Positions 18,489 to 27,622 of a stretch of DNA of 64,000 nt are shown one piece after another. The position numbers and the translations under genes were made by a program. The DNA comes from Occallatibacter savannae (GTDB taxonomy: Bacteria > Acidobacteriota > Terriglobia > Terriglobales > Acidobacteriaceae). The stretch covers positions 434,001 through 498,000 of the forward strand of contig NZ_QFFY01000001.1 of assembly GCF_003131205.1 (NCBI RefSeq). The letters run 5' to 3'. How positions within the stretch are numbered: the first letter of the stretch is position 1; each line of letters starts with the position of its first letter. Below the pieces are notes generated by a model. It did no database searches. It saw only the letters and a program-made list of their open reading frames with translations, and had not been told where the DNA came from.

Positions 18489-20900
18489 TCAATGCTTCTT
18501 CGCCTTTTCCGCAGGTAGCGCGAATGCCACATACATGCCTCCCTGCGGCTCATTCGGAGTTCGCGCATTGCTCGCGGCGATCACGACATACTGTCGGCCG
18601 TCCACAGAATAGGTAGCCGGCGTCGCCACTCCGGAGAACGGAAGTTCAGTCTGCCAAAGCACCTTACCTGTCGATGTATCGAACGCTCGGAACATGTGAT
18701 CGTGCACTGTTGCTCCAATAAAGAGTACGCCGCTCGCAGTCACAACCGGGCCACCGTAGTTCTCGCTTCCAGTGTCAGCCATGCCCTGTTTCGCCAACGC
18801 TGGATACTGGCCGAGCGGTACCTTCCAGAGATATTTGCCCGTTTTCAGATCGATCGCGTTGAGCGTCCCCCACGGGGGAGTGATTGCCGGATACCCATCC
18901 GGATCAAGGAACTTCCGGTAACCGCTGAAGATGTATTTGTTCGAGAACTCGTCAGGATTGGCGTCCTGCCGTTTCACAGTCGTCCCAACCTCCAGGAACC
19001 GCATTAGCGCCTCCAGTTGAGCTCCCTTTGCATCTGCCGGAGGCATATCGCCCTTGCCCTTCTGAACCACTTCCGCAACTTGCGAAGCGTTCAGTCGAGC
19101 GCCGATCCCAATCAGAGATGGGGCTGGTTGAATTCCCTCCAGCTTTTCTCCATGACAAGTGGCACACTGCTCCATGTATACCTTTGCTCCCTCCGGATCC
19201 ACGGCGGAACTCTGCGTATGTTGTGGAGCAGGCGCAGCCTCCATCTCCCGGGGCGGCGCAGCAGCGCCAGCGCCCCGCAGGTAGGTCAGCAACGACTCCA
19301 GATGTTCTCCCTTGATATCCGGGAACGACGGCATACGCCCGATTCCGTGCTGGATCGTGGAAACAACTTTGTCGTTCGGTAGCCGACCGCTTATGTTCAC
19401 GAGCGAGGGGAAGGTTGGCGGCGATCCGGCTCGGTCCATTCCGTGGCACATCGCGCATTGGCTCTGATACAGCGCCTCGCCTGGGCTGTGCGCGCTGCTC
19501 GGTGCAATCGCTCCCGTCCACACCATCTCTGTAGCGTTGATGTAAATCACCCCATGCACCGGGTCAATCGCCGGACCACCCCACTCTGCCCCACCATCGA
19601 AGCCCGGGAAGATCACCGTCTGCTGGCCCGCCGCGAAGGGATAGAACTGCCCGCCATTTCTGAAAGTGTGAAAGGTCTTCAATGCCCAGTCGTGTGCAGC
19701 GGGAGTTCGTGACGTGAGAATGCTCTCGCTCAATTCCTGGCGCGCATACGGCTCGGGCAGATCCGGCTTGGGTTGAGTTGGCGCGGTCACCTCCCCTGGT
19801 ACGTCGCTCTTCGGATAAGCGTGTTCGTGGATTGGAAATAGTGGCTCGCCATTCTCTCGATTGAAAAGATAGAGATAACCCTGCTTAGTTGGCTGAGCGA
19901 TGCCGTTGATCTTCTTGCCATCTCTCTCAATGCTGAAGAGCGCCGGAGGCGAAGGGAAGTCCCGGTCCCAGATATCGTGGTGCACTCCCTGAAAATGCCA
20001 TATTCGCTTTCCGGTGTTCGCATCAAGAGCCAGAAGGCTGTTCGCGTAGAGGTCGTTGCCGACTCGATCTCCACCGTAGAAATCCATCACGGCAGAGCCG
20101 GTTGGAACGTAGACGATTCCACGCTCCGCATCGAGTGCCATGCCGCACCAATTATTTGCGGCGCCTGCGTCTTTGTATGCTTCCTTGGGCCATGTCTCAT
20201 AGCCAGGCTCTCCCGGCACGGGTATAGTGTGGAAGGTCCAGCGAAGCTCCCCGGTTCTGAGATCGAAGGCCTGAATATATCCGGGTGGCGAAGGCTTCGC
20301 TTCCGGATTTCGCCCGCCCACGATGATGAGGTTCTTGTAGACCACCCCAGGAGTGGTGAGAGCTATTGAAAGAGCGCTGAAATCGCTCTTCACTCCCGGG
20401 ATGCCCAACCCTCTCCGAAGATCTACGTGACCGCTTTCTCCGAAACTGTTGATGAGGTGCCCTGTGTCCGCATCCAGGCAGTACAAAAAGTTCATGACAC
20501 CTGCATAGATGCGCCCGTGCTCGCCATCATTCCAGTACACGAGCCCTCGAGCCGGCTGACCTGCAACGATACCCGAATCGAACTTCCACTTCAGGTTTCC
20601 TGTCGCGGCATCCAGAGCAATCACCTCATCCTTCGGTGTGTAGCCATAGAGAGTTCGGCCCACAATGAGCGGATTGGTCTGGATGCTTCCCTGCTCGTTC
20701 GTGTCGTACGTCCACGCCTTTTCCAGCGCCTGAACGTTCTCGCGATTGATCTGGGTTAGCGGCGAGTAGTGGTCGCCATCTAGGCCGCCGTTGTAGACCG
20801 GCCAGTCAGCCCCGGTCTGCGCATTTGAACAAAGGGCCGATGTCAGGACGGTGAGCAGAATAAGGAAAACCAATTGCGCAAAGCGGAGAAGAGGGGCCAT
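18489..20900 (-). CDS. PQQ-dependent dehydrogenase (quinoprotein beta-propeller) with two internal cytochrome c domains
   Basis: 803 aa; signal peptide, DWPVYNGGLDGDHYSPLTQINRENV, CAMCHG and CATCHG heme sites, C-terminal propeller blades. Confidence 0.9.
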   Translation of the reverse strand: MAPLLRFAQLVFLILLTVLTSALCSNAQTGADWPVYNGGLDGDHYSPLTQINRENVQALEKAWTYDTNEQGSIQTNPLIVGRTLYGYTPKDEVIALDAATGNLKWKFDSGIVAGQPARGLVYWNDGEHGRIYAGVMNFLYCLDADTGHLINSFGESGHVDLRRGLGIPGVKSDFSALSIALTTPGVVYKNLIIVGGRNPEAKPSPPGYIQAFDLRTGELRWTFHTIPVPGEPGYETWPKEAYKDAGAANNWCGMALDAERGIVYVPTGSAVMDFYGGDRVGNDLYANSLLALDANTGKRIWHFQGVHHDIWDRDFPSPPALFSIERDGKKINGIAQPTKQGYLYLFNRENGEPLFPIHEHAYPKSDVPGEVTAPTQPKPDLPEPYARQELSESILTSRTPAAHDWALKTFHTFRNGGQFYPFAAGQQTVIFPGFDGGAEWGGPAIDPVHGVIYINATEMVWTGAIAPSSAHSPGEALYQSQCAMCHGMDRAGSPPTFPSLVNISGRLPNDKVVSTIQHGIGRMPSFPDIKGEHLESLLTYLRGAGAAAPPREMEAAPAPQHTQSSAVDPEGAKVYMEQCATCHGEKLEGIQPAPSLIGIGARLNASQVAEVVQKGKGDMPPADAKGAQLEALMRFLEVGTTVKRQDANPDEFSNKYIFSGYRKFLDPDGYPAITPPWGTLNAIDLKTGKYLWKVPLGQYPALAKQGMADTGSENYGGPVVTASGVLFIGATVHDHMFRAFDTSTGKVLWQTELPFSGVATPATYSVDGRQYVVIAASNARTPNEPQGGMYVAFALPAEKAKKH

Positions 20901-21011
20901 GTTGTGTAGTCGCGAGTCTGAACTCGGCCCGACAAGAATACACGCCGGACCCTGGGCCTCTCACCTTTCCGGGCATTGTGGCATCCACTTCAAATCAATA
21001 CAACGCGCGGT

Positions 21012-21911
21012 TTACTGTAGCTTGTCGAATAGGCTTCCTGAACCCAACTGGACGATCACCGCTTCGAGCGCCGTTTGCTGTGTCTTGGTCAGGGACAGCT
21101 GAGTGGCCACCTCTGCTAAATCGGCCTGCATCAGCTCTGTTTGTGCCGCGGCAAGCTGAGTTTTCTCGTTTGTCACGGCCTCACCAGCAGCTGAAATCTG
21201 AGTAATTGAGTTGTCGATCTGAACTCGTTGTTGCGACACATAGTTTAACGTCGCGGTCAGCGCCTCTGTGTCCTGAGCTGTTTGGCTGGGATTCAAGTTG
21301 CCGCCCGAAAGCTCTGCAATCAGGCTATGCAGCACTCCGAATACGCTGTTGGCTCCGAGAAACATCTGATCACCGGGGACGTTCAGCTGAATTCGCTGCC
21401 CGTTCGGAGTGACCAGGTAACTAATATCGCTATCGCCGACGTACGTTGTCACGCCCGGAGTGGTTGCTGAGGACGTGGAAAAAGGCTGAGCCATCGTCCT
21501 GCCACCGGCGAAAATGTACTGCCCTTGATAGTTGCTGTTCGCCAATGATTCCACTTCACGTAAGATTCCCGCTAATTGGCCCGCGATTGCCTTCACATCG
21601 CTTGCGTTCTTCGTTCCATTGTTGGCGCTCGTGGCCAGCGAGATCGCCTGATTTAGCTGACCAACAACACTCCCCAACGCTGAGTCTGCCACTTGGAGCT
21701 GGCCGGTTACGAGGCTGGAAGTCTGCGTGAAAGCATCGTCTGCTTGTATCTGGTTCAACAAGAGGGCATTTCTCCCCGCCGCAACCGGATCGTCCGAGAT
21801 CGCGCCGATTCGCACCCCACTCGCGACTTGATTGCTCAGTCGCTGCTCGCGGCTGACGGCACTATCGAGGGCGTCTACCAGATTCGATACATACGATGGA
21901 TCAACTCGCAT
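21012..21911 (-). CDS. flgL: Flagellar hook-associated protein FlgL
   Basis: 299 aa; flagellin-like N-terminus (SRLSNQVASGVRIGAISDDPVAAGRNALLLNQI) and C-terminal helix. Confidence 0.9.
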   Translation of the reverse strand: MRVDPSYVSNLVDALDSAVSREQRLSNQVASGVRIGAISDDPVAAGRNALLLNQIQADDAFTQTSSLVTGQLQVADSALGSVVGQLNQAISLATSANNGTKNASDVKAIAGQLAGILREVESLANSNYQGQYIFAGGRTMAQPFSTSSATTPGVTTYVGDSDISYLVTPNGQRIQLNVPGDQMFLGANSVFGVLHSLIAELSGGNLNPSQTAQDTEALTATLNYVSQQRVQIDNSITQISAAGEAVTNEKTQLAAAQTELMQADLAEVATQLSLTKTQQTALEAVIVQLGSGSLFDKLQ

Positions 21912-21949
21912 TTCATTCGCTCACGTGTTTGCAAAAGATCATCACCGTC

Positions 21950-23371
21950 CTACGAGACGGTCGTTTGTTCGCCAAGGTTGATCGCCGAAGCCAGGATCCG
22001 GTTGAGGATAGCGAATATCTGAGATGCTGCCTGGTAGCTTCGCTCAAACTGCTGCATGAAAGCTGCTTCATCATTCAAATTCACACCGGACAGAGCGTTC
22101 CTGGCCGTCTGCAATTGCGTCAGGGACGCGCTTTCTGCTGTGTTCTCGATCTCAACTTGTGAAACGGTGGCACCAAGACTCGTAACAAAACTTGAGTAGA
22201 AACCTGATGGGGTCAGCCCTCGGATTACTCCGGCGTTGCGCAGACCTGCAAGGGCCACGGCGTTGGCATTGTCTCCGCTTCCCTGATTGGCAGCTGCTGC
22301 CGCCACTTGTGAAGGGTCGGTCATCAACACGCTCATGTTCGCAGCACTGCCGGTGGTTGTAATCGGCTCATTGAAGATGTAAAGCGGATTTGCTGCGGTC
22401 CCGCTATTGCCGTTCAGATCTGTTCCACCGTTGTTCAATGCGTTGGTCTGCTTCGAAATTCCGTATGCGAGTTGGTCCAGCTGCTCGATAATCTGCGGCA
22501 AGTCCTGATCTCGTGCGGTAAGAAGACCACCCAACTCCCCCCCGCTCCCGGTCAGATCTGCAGTAATATCGGTGCTGCCAAGAAAAAACCGGGTCATACC
22601 ATTCACAAATCCAGTCGCGATGGTGTAGCTGGTGCCCTCTGAAACCAGCATCTCTCCGGTCGCTGTCGTAATCGAGGTTCCATTGTTTTCTGTCCTGATC
22701 TGGTTGATTCCGATCAACTGAGAAAGCTTCAATAAGTCCGACTGGCGTTCGTCCTCCAGGCTCCCGCCGTCCCGATCTGGCGAATTTCCTTCGATCTCCA
22801 AATTGAGCTTCGCAATTGCCGCCGTGAGCGAGTTCACCTGAATCGTTATGCTGGAAGCTTGCTGATCTAGCGAGTTCCTTTGCCCATTCAGGCTCGCTGC
22901 TGCATTCGACATGTCCCCAGCCAATGTCCGCGCGCTCGCAAGCACCTGGGATCGCAATGACATGTCCGTAGGATTCGCTTCAAGAGAAGCGAACGAATCA
23001 AAGAATGCCGTGATGTCGCTTCCGATGTCCCCTGCCATTGAGCTCGAAGATCCTGAAGCAGGAGGGAAGAGCCTCTCTGCGGAACGTAAAGCAGTTAGCC
23101 GGGCAGCAGAGGCCGATGCAACTTGCTGTTGCTGCGCCACTCTCTGTTCCAGAATTCGGTCGCGCACCGAGGTCGGGCCGGTCTGGCTTACCCCAGTTCC
23201 ATAGGACACTCCATTGATCTCTACCGGAGCATTCTCGCTCCAGTTTGGAACCTCGCGCGTGTATCCGGGCGTGTTGGCATTGGCAACATTGTTTGCAACC
23301 ACATCCAGCGCTGATTGATCTGCCTCCAGCGCGCCCGTAACAAGATATAAGGCTGAGCTGATCGTCCCCAT
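21950..23371 (-). CDS. flgK: Flagellar hook-associated protein FlgK
   Basis: MGTISSALYLVTGALEADQSALDVVANNVANANTPGYTREV; the start at 23371 fits better than the longer ORF start, which overlaps flgN. Confidence 0.93.
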   Translation of the reverse strand: MGTISSALYLVTGALEADQSALDVVANNVANANTPGYTREVPNWSENAPVEINGVSYGTGVSQTGPTSVRDRILEQRVAQQQQVASASAARLTALRSAERLFPPASGSSSSMAGDIGSDITAFFDSFASLEANPTDMSLRSQVLASARTLAGDMSNAAASLNGQRNSLDQQASSITIQVNSLTAAIAKLNLEIEGNSPDRDGGSLEDERQSDLLKLSQLIGINQIRTENNGTSITTATGEMLVSEGTSYTIATGFVNGMTRFFLGSTDITADLTGSGGELGGLLTARDQDLPQIIEQLDQLAYGISKQTNALNNGGTDLNGNSGTAANPLYIFNEPITTTGSAANMSVLMTDPSQVAAAAANQGSGDNANAVALAGLRNAGVIRGLTPSGFYSSFVTSLGATVSQVEIENTAESASLTQLQTARNALSGVNLNDEAAFMQQFERSYQAASQIFAILNRILASAINLGEQTTVS

Positions 23372-23372
23372 C

Positions 23373-23672
23373 TCAATCCTGTGCCCCACCTTCCTCAAGT
23401 ACCGCGAAAGGCCGATATTCAAGATGCACCGACCGCTTCGTTCTCGAACGGTGTAGGAATCTCCTGTTGTCCCCAGTGACGGCAAGCACGCTGGCAAACG
23501 CAGCTGTCTCTGTCTTCAGGTCACGGTCCGGGTCTGCCCCTGACTCTGGAATGTTTCCACTCAAAGCGCTAATCTGGGCAAGGATCTCCTCCAGTAGCAC
23601 ATTGTCACATCGCGCCAGCGCACGCCCTGCTTCTTCGACTAGTCCCTTCATGCTCGGTTGCGCCAAGGTCAT
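23373..23672 (-). CDS. flgN: Putative flagellar chaperone FlgN-like protein
   Basis: 99 aa alpha-helical ORF between flgM and flgK; assignment mainly positional. Confidence 0.55.
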   Translation of the reverse strand: MTLAQPSMKGLVEEAGRALARCDNVLLEEILAQISALSGNIPESGADPDRDLKTETAAFASVLAVTGDNRRFLHRSRTKRSVHLEYRPFAVLEEGGAQD

Positions 23673-23683
23673 CGATGCTCCGC

Positions 23684-23998
23684 CTATTCCCCTTCGCCGC
23701 GCAAGTTGGCGCCGAGCATCGCGTCCACCACCTTATCAGCAACCTTGGATGGCTCCACCTTATAGCTTCCCGAAGCCAGTGCCTGCTGGATGGCAGCGAC
23801 TTTGTCAAGCCTTACGCCGTCCTGTCCCGCACTACTCTGCATCGCGGCGCCGATCCCGCTCAGCGTGGCCTCATCACCAGTGAATGCGGTCTGCGGTTTG
23901 CTTGACTCTGAATCTTTAAGCCTGACGCCCTTCGCCGCCTCGCTTGAACGAACCCCCAGAAGCGTCTTCAGTGCCTCAGCGTTGTTTCGGATCTCCAT
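23684..23998 (-). CDS. flgM: Anti-sigma-28 factor FlgM
   Basis: 104 aa; C-terminal VAAIQQALASGSYKVEPSKVADKVVDAML. Confidence 0.9.
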   Translation of the reverse strand: MEIRNNAEALKTLLGVRSSEAAKGVRLKDSESSKPQTAFTGDEATLSGIGAAMQSSAGQDGVRLDKVAAIQQALASGSYKVEPSKVADKVVDAMLGANLRGEGE

Positions 23999-24019
23999 AC
24001 GGAACCCTCCTAGGCGGAT

Positions 24020-24046
24020 TCATCGGCTCCACGTCGGATAACGTTA
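24020..24046 (-). promoter_or_regulatory. Sigma-28 (FliA)-type promoter upstream of flgM
   Basis: Minus strand TAACGTTA-N11-GCCGATGA, compared with the enterobacterial FliA consensus TAAAGTTT-N11-GCCGATAA; exact 11-nt spacing, 22 nt upstream of the flgM start. Confidence 0.75.
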
Positions 24047-24065
24047 GCGCAAACACACCGGAATC

Positions 24066-24368
24066 CTAAAGTTTTCCAGGAACAATTGCACTGTTGTCAC
24101 CTGTGCCATTTCGGGAGAGGCCTGCAATAATCCGGTCAGCAATCCCGAATCCTCCAGTCCGGCTCAAAGCCTGTCCGAACATCTCGCCTCCAAAATCTGC
24201 CAGCGCCCCGTCCGACGTTTCATCACCCAACCCGTCGAACCGCGTGAGAGGACGGATCATCTCTTTCATCATCTGGGCTTCGAATTCCTGTGCTGCATTG
24301 ATGAGTCGCGGCTCGGCTTTCGCGATCTCAATTCGCGCACCGTAGCCGGCGTCTCTTACGCTCAGCAT
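24066..24368 (-). CDS. flgJ: FlgJ-type rod-binding protein (no muramidase domain)
   Basis: 100 aa; AAQEFEAQMMKEMIRPL...GALADFGGEMFGQALSRTGGFGIAD. Confidence 0.88.
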   Translation of the reverse strand: MLSVRDAGYGARIEIAKAEPRLINAAQEFEAQMMKEMIRPLTRFDGLGDETSDGALADFGGEMFGQALSRTGGFGIADRIIAGLSRNGTGDNSAIVPGKL

Positions 24369-25603
24369 TAGAGAACCTCCAGATCTGCCTCGAGTGCACC
24401 CGCTTCCTTCATAGCCTGAAGGATCGCAATCACCTCCCTCGCGCCTGCTCCAATCTGCTGCAGTTCCTGCACAAGGTCCTCTACTGTCGCGCCCTGCTTC
24501 AACATGATGCGATTCACGGGCTTGTCTTGCGCATCCACGCGTTCCCGCTCCACCGCCAGTGTTGTTCCACCTGAGAGCGCAGGAGGCTGGGAAACCTGGA
24601 ACTCTGATTGCACGTTTACGGCCAGGCCACCCTGCAAGATCGATACTGGAAGCAGCCTTACTGTCCCTCCGATCACCACCGTGCCCGTCCTCTCGTTTAC
24701 CACCACCCGTGCGCGCGGGAATACTTCCACCTCCACCTCTTCAACTCTGTCAATCAGAGAGGCGATATCTTCATTCCCTTCCGGCACGACTTCGACGCGC
24801 CTGCTGTCGATGGCGCGGGCCCGATTGCTTCCGATCGCGAGATTCACGGCTCCGGCCATCTTTTCCGCTGTATGAAAGTCGGCGTCGTTAAGGATCAGGC
24901 TCACCGTCCGCAGCTGCTTCACTTCAAACCCGACCGGCCGCTCCACCACGGCTCCTCCTGGTATCCTGGCCGTCGTCGGGTGGTTCAGCTGCCGTGAACT
25001 CCCTCCGGCGCTGCTCATGTAACCCCCCAGAACAACCGCGCCTTGAGCCTGAGCGTAGATCTGTCCATCCGGGCCATACAGTGGCGTCATCAAGAGAATT
25101 CCTCCTTCGAGCGATCGCGCATCGCCTGCCGAGGACGCCGTTACATCGACTCGAAACCCGGGACGGCTGAACGGAGGCAGGGTCGCCACCACGAATACCG
25201 CCGCCGTATTCTTCACCTGCATGTTGCTGGCACTGTTCGAGCCGGTTTGGGGGACCGTCACTCCCATACGCTCCAAAGCCGAGATCAGCGTTTGTGCCGG
25301 AAATACCGTCTGCGAACTGTCTCCCGTTCCCCGCAATCCCACGATCAGTCCGTACCCGACCAACTGGTTGTCGCGAATGCCCTCGATCGTCGCAACGTCC
25401 TTTACGCGAGCGAAACGTCCCGGTGGCACTCCGTGCGCCGGCCTCGCATTCGCAAGGCCGGCACAGGCCAACGTCCAGCCCAGAATCATTGCCAAACCAC
25501 CTGCGCTCACCCGATAGCAAAATAAGGAAAGTGAAAAAAGCACGAGAGGCGCGAAAGACCCATCCATTGCACTGGCTGTTTTCATGTTTCTCATCGAAAT
25601 CAT
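24368..25603 (-). CDS. flgI: Flagellar P-ring protein FlgI
   Basis: 411 aa; RVKDVATIEGIRDNQLVGYGLIVGLRGTGD, RIPGGAVVER. Confidence 0.95.
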   Translation of the reverse strand: MISMRNMKTASAMDGSFAPLVLFSLSLFCYRVSAGGLAMILGWTLACAGLANARPAHGVPPGRFARVKDVATIEGIRDNQLVGYGLIVGLRGTGDSSQTVFPAQTLISALERMGVTVPQTGSNSASNMQVKNTAAVFVVATLPPFSRPGFRVDVTASSAGDARSLEGGILLMTPLYGPDGQIYAQAQGAVVLGGYMSSAGGSSRQLNHPTTARIPGGAVVERPVGFEVKQLRTVSLILNDADFHTAEKMAGAVNLAIGSNRARAIDSRRVEVVPEGNEDIASLIDRVEEVEVEVFPRARVVVNERTGTVVIGGTVRLLPVSILQGGLAVNVQSEFQVSQPPALSGGTTLAVERERVDAQDKPVNRIMLKQGATVEDLVQELQQIGAGAREVIAILQAMKEAGALEADLEVL

Positions 25604-25616
25604 TCTCGGGTATTCC

Positions 25617-26339
25617 CTAGAACACCAGCAGCCTCTCTAGCCAGCGAACAAGCGGGTTCTGGCGATACGTGGAGTCGCTTACAATGCCTTTCCCCGTGAC
25701 CTCAAGCTCCAGATCCGTCATCGCTGTAGATAGCACCTGGTTCTGGGCGCTCACATCTTCAGGTCGCACTAGTCCTCTCAACTTGATTACCTGCGTCTGC
25801 TGTGAAAATGTCAGCTGCCGTGTGGCCTGCACCACAAGCATCCCGTTAGGAAGCACCTCCACGACCTCACCTCCGAAGGTCGTCGAAACACTTGAGTTCG
25901 TAGTGCTTTGTCCCTGTGCCGTCAAGCCCGAGGAAGAATTCTGCCCGACCAGGTTTGAGAGGCTGTTCGATGCTTTCAGCGCTCCAAACAGTGAGGAGAC
26001 ACTCGAGCTCGCATTTGATGCGCGAACATTCTTTACCTGTCCGTCGGTAGAAGCTGCAAGGCTCTCAATCACCACGATCGAGACCACGTCGTGCATGCGC
26101 GCCGCCTTGGCATCTGTACCGAGCCGCACGAGCCGTCCCTCCGCGCTCCAGATTGATCCCGGCGTAGCTACCTCTGCTGCGTGTTGCGCTCTCACGCGCT
26201 CCACATACGACCGCAGAGCCTGCTCAGGAGCCGTCTTGCTCAACGGCTGCGCTTTTCTTGCTCCATGAGCGGTCTGCGGCGCACCGAAGATCCAGAGAGT
26301 CGAAAGAAAAATGATGATGCTCCCGTAGGGATATCTCAT
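25617..26339 (-). CDS. flgH: Flagellar L-ring protein FlgH
   Basis: 240 aa; GSIWSAEGRLVRLGTDAKAARMHDVVSIVV, LVVQATRQLTFSQQTQVIKLRGLVRPEDVS. Confidence 0.92.
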   Translation of the reverse strand: MRYPYGSIIIFLSTLWIFGAPQTAHGARKAQPLSKTAPEQALRSYVERVRAQHAAEVATPGSIWSAEGRLVRLGTDAKAARMHDVVSIVVIESLAASTDGQVKNVRASNASSSVSSLFGALKASNSLSNLVGQNSSSGLTAQGQSTTNSSVSTTFGGEVVEVLPNGMLVVQATRQLTFSQQTQVIKLRGLVRPEDVSAQNQVLSTAMTDLELEVTGKGIVSDSTYRQNPLVRWLERLLVF

Positions 26340-26806
26340 TCGAGCGCCTCACGTGTATCAGCCAGAACAGCTCCGCCCGGAGATACAATCCGGGCGCGCA
26401 CAACTTGGCCCGAAACTTGAATTCGTACTCTAATCCAATCGCCGTATGACCCGCTGGTCAAAGCAGTCGCACCCAGATCGGCTTGCACAAGTGGGCTGCT
26501 TCGCGACACGCGTAGTAGTTCCCCGTTTCGAACAAGCACTTGACGGCCGTTCGCCCTTGCCCCGATGCCGACTTCGACCATCTTCCCCGGGCCGCCCGGG
26601 TGCCGGAAATCCCTACCAACCTTCCAGAGGGTGCCGGTCGTCGGATCGCAAACGAGCAAGCCATCGGCCGCGCGGTCAGCAGCCTTCGTTGCTGGAGTCA
26701 CTTGCCGGGATTGCCGTTCTCCTTGAACTTCACTGATGGCTGTCGTGGGCGATTGCAGGAGGCCGACGCCGATCAACATGACGCGTATTGCTTGCTTACT
26801 GCGCAT
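26336..26806 (-). CDS. flgA: FlgA-like P-ring chaperone (short)
   Basis: 156 aa; C-terminal SAF-like segment QVLVRNGELLRVSRSSPLVQADLGATALTSGSYGDWIRVRIQVSGQVVRARIVSPGGAVL; lies between flgH and flgG. Confidence 0.75.
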   Translation of the reverse strand: MRSKQAIRVMLIGVGLLQSPTTAISEVQGERQSRQVTPATKAADRAADGLLVCDPTTGTLWKVGRDFRHPGGPGKMVEVGIGARANGRQVLVRNGELLRVSRSSPLVQADLGATALTSGSYGDWIRVRIQVSGQVVRARIVSPGGAVLADTREALE

Positions 26807-26815
26807 CGGTTGCTC

Positions 26816-27604
26816 CTAACGGGAGAGGTTGTTTACCTGCGAATACATGTCATCCGCTGCTTTGATCACCTTTGAATTCGATTCGTAGGCGCGCTGAGCC
26901 AGCACCATCTGCACGAACTCGGTAACGACATCGACGTTCGAGTTCTCCAGATAACCTTGCTGCAAACTCCCGAGACCCTCTGTCCCGCCAGGGTTGCCGA
27001 GTACTGGATCGCCGGAACTCAGGGTCGAGCGCAGAAGATTCGATCCCATACTCTCCAGCCCTCCCGGATTCGGAAATGTCGCGAGCTGCAGTTGCCCAAG
27101 CTGAGACGGATTCTGCTGTCCAGAAAGCGTCGCATTGACCACGCCGTATTGCGTGATCGTCACCGCCGTCGCATTCGCTGGAATCGTGATGTTCGGCACG
27201 ACCGGGTCTCCGTCCGTCGTGACGATCGTCCCCTGGTTATTCAGGTGAAACTGCCCCGCTCGTGTATACGCAACTGTTCCGTCCGGTCGTTGAACTTGAA
27301 AGAAGCCGGGGCCCTCAATGGCAATATCCAGCGGATTCGATGTCTGGTTGAGAGCGCCCTGGCTCATGATCATCTCGGTAGCAGCCGACTTCGTTCCCAG
27401 CCCGATCTGCAGACCGGCAGATACTGTGGATTGGCTTTGTGCTGCTCCCGGGGTCACCAGATTTTGATAGATCATGTCCTGGAATTGCAGCCGCAACTGT
27501 CTGAATCCAGTCGTCGATGAATTGGCCAGATTGTTTGCAATCGTATCCAGGTTCATCTGCTGGGCGGTCATACCACTTGCCGCCGTGTACAGCGCTCGAA
27601 TCAT
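26816..27604 (-). CDS. flgG: Flagellar basal-body rod protein FlgG
   Basis: 262 aa; MIRALYTAASGMTAQQMNLDTIANNLANSSTTGFR...VDVVTEFVQMVLAQRAYESNSKVIKAADDMYSQVNNL. Confidence 0.96.
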   Translation of the reverse strand: MIRALYTAASGMTAQQMNLDTIANNLANSSTTGFRQLRLQFQDMIYQNLVTPGAAQSQSTVSAGLQIGLGTKSAATEMIMSQGALNQTSNPLDIAIEGPGFFQVQRPDGTVAYTRAGQFHLNNQGTIVTTDGDPVVPNITIPANATAVTITQYGVVNATLSGQQNPSQLGQLQLATFPNPGGLESMGSNLLRSTLSSGDPVLGNPGGTEGLGSLQQGYLENSNVDVVTEFVQMVLAQRAYESNSKVIKAADDMYSQVNNLSR

Positions 27605-27622
27605 GGCTTGCTCCTGTGATCT

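Noticed and set aside
23372-23497. 42-aa N-terminal extension of FlgK
   Set aside because: Overlaps flgN; conserved FlgK starts at MGTISSALYLVTGAL (23371).
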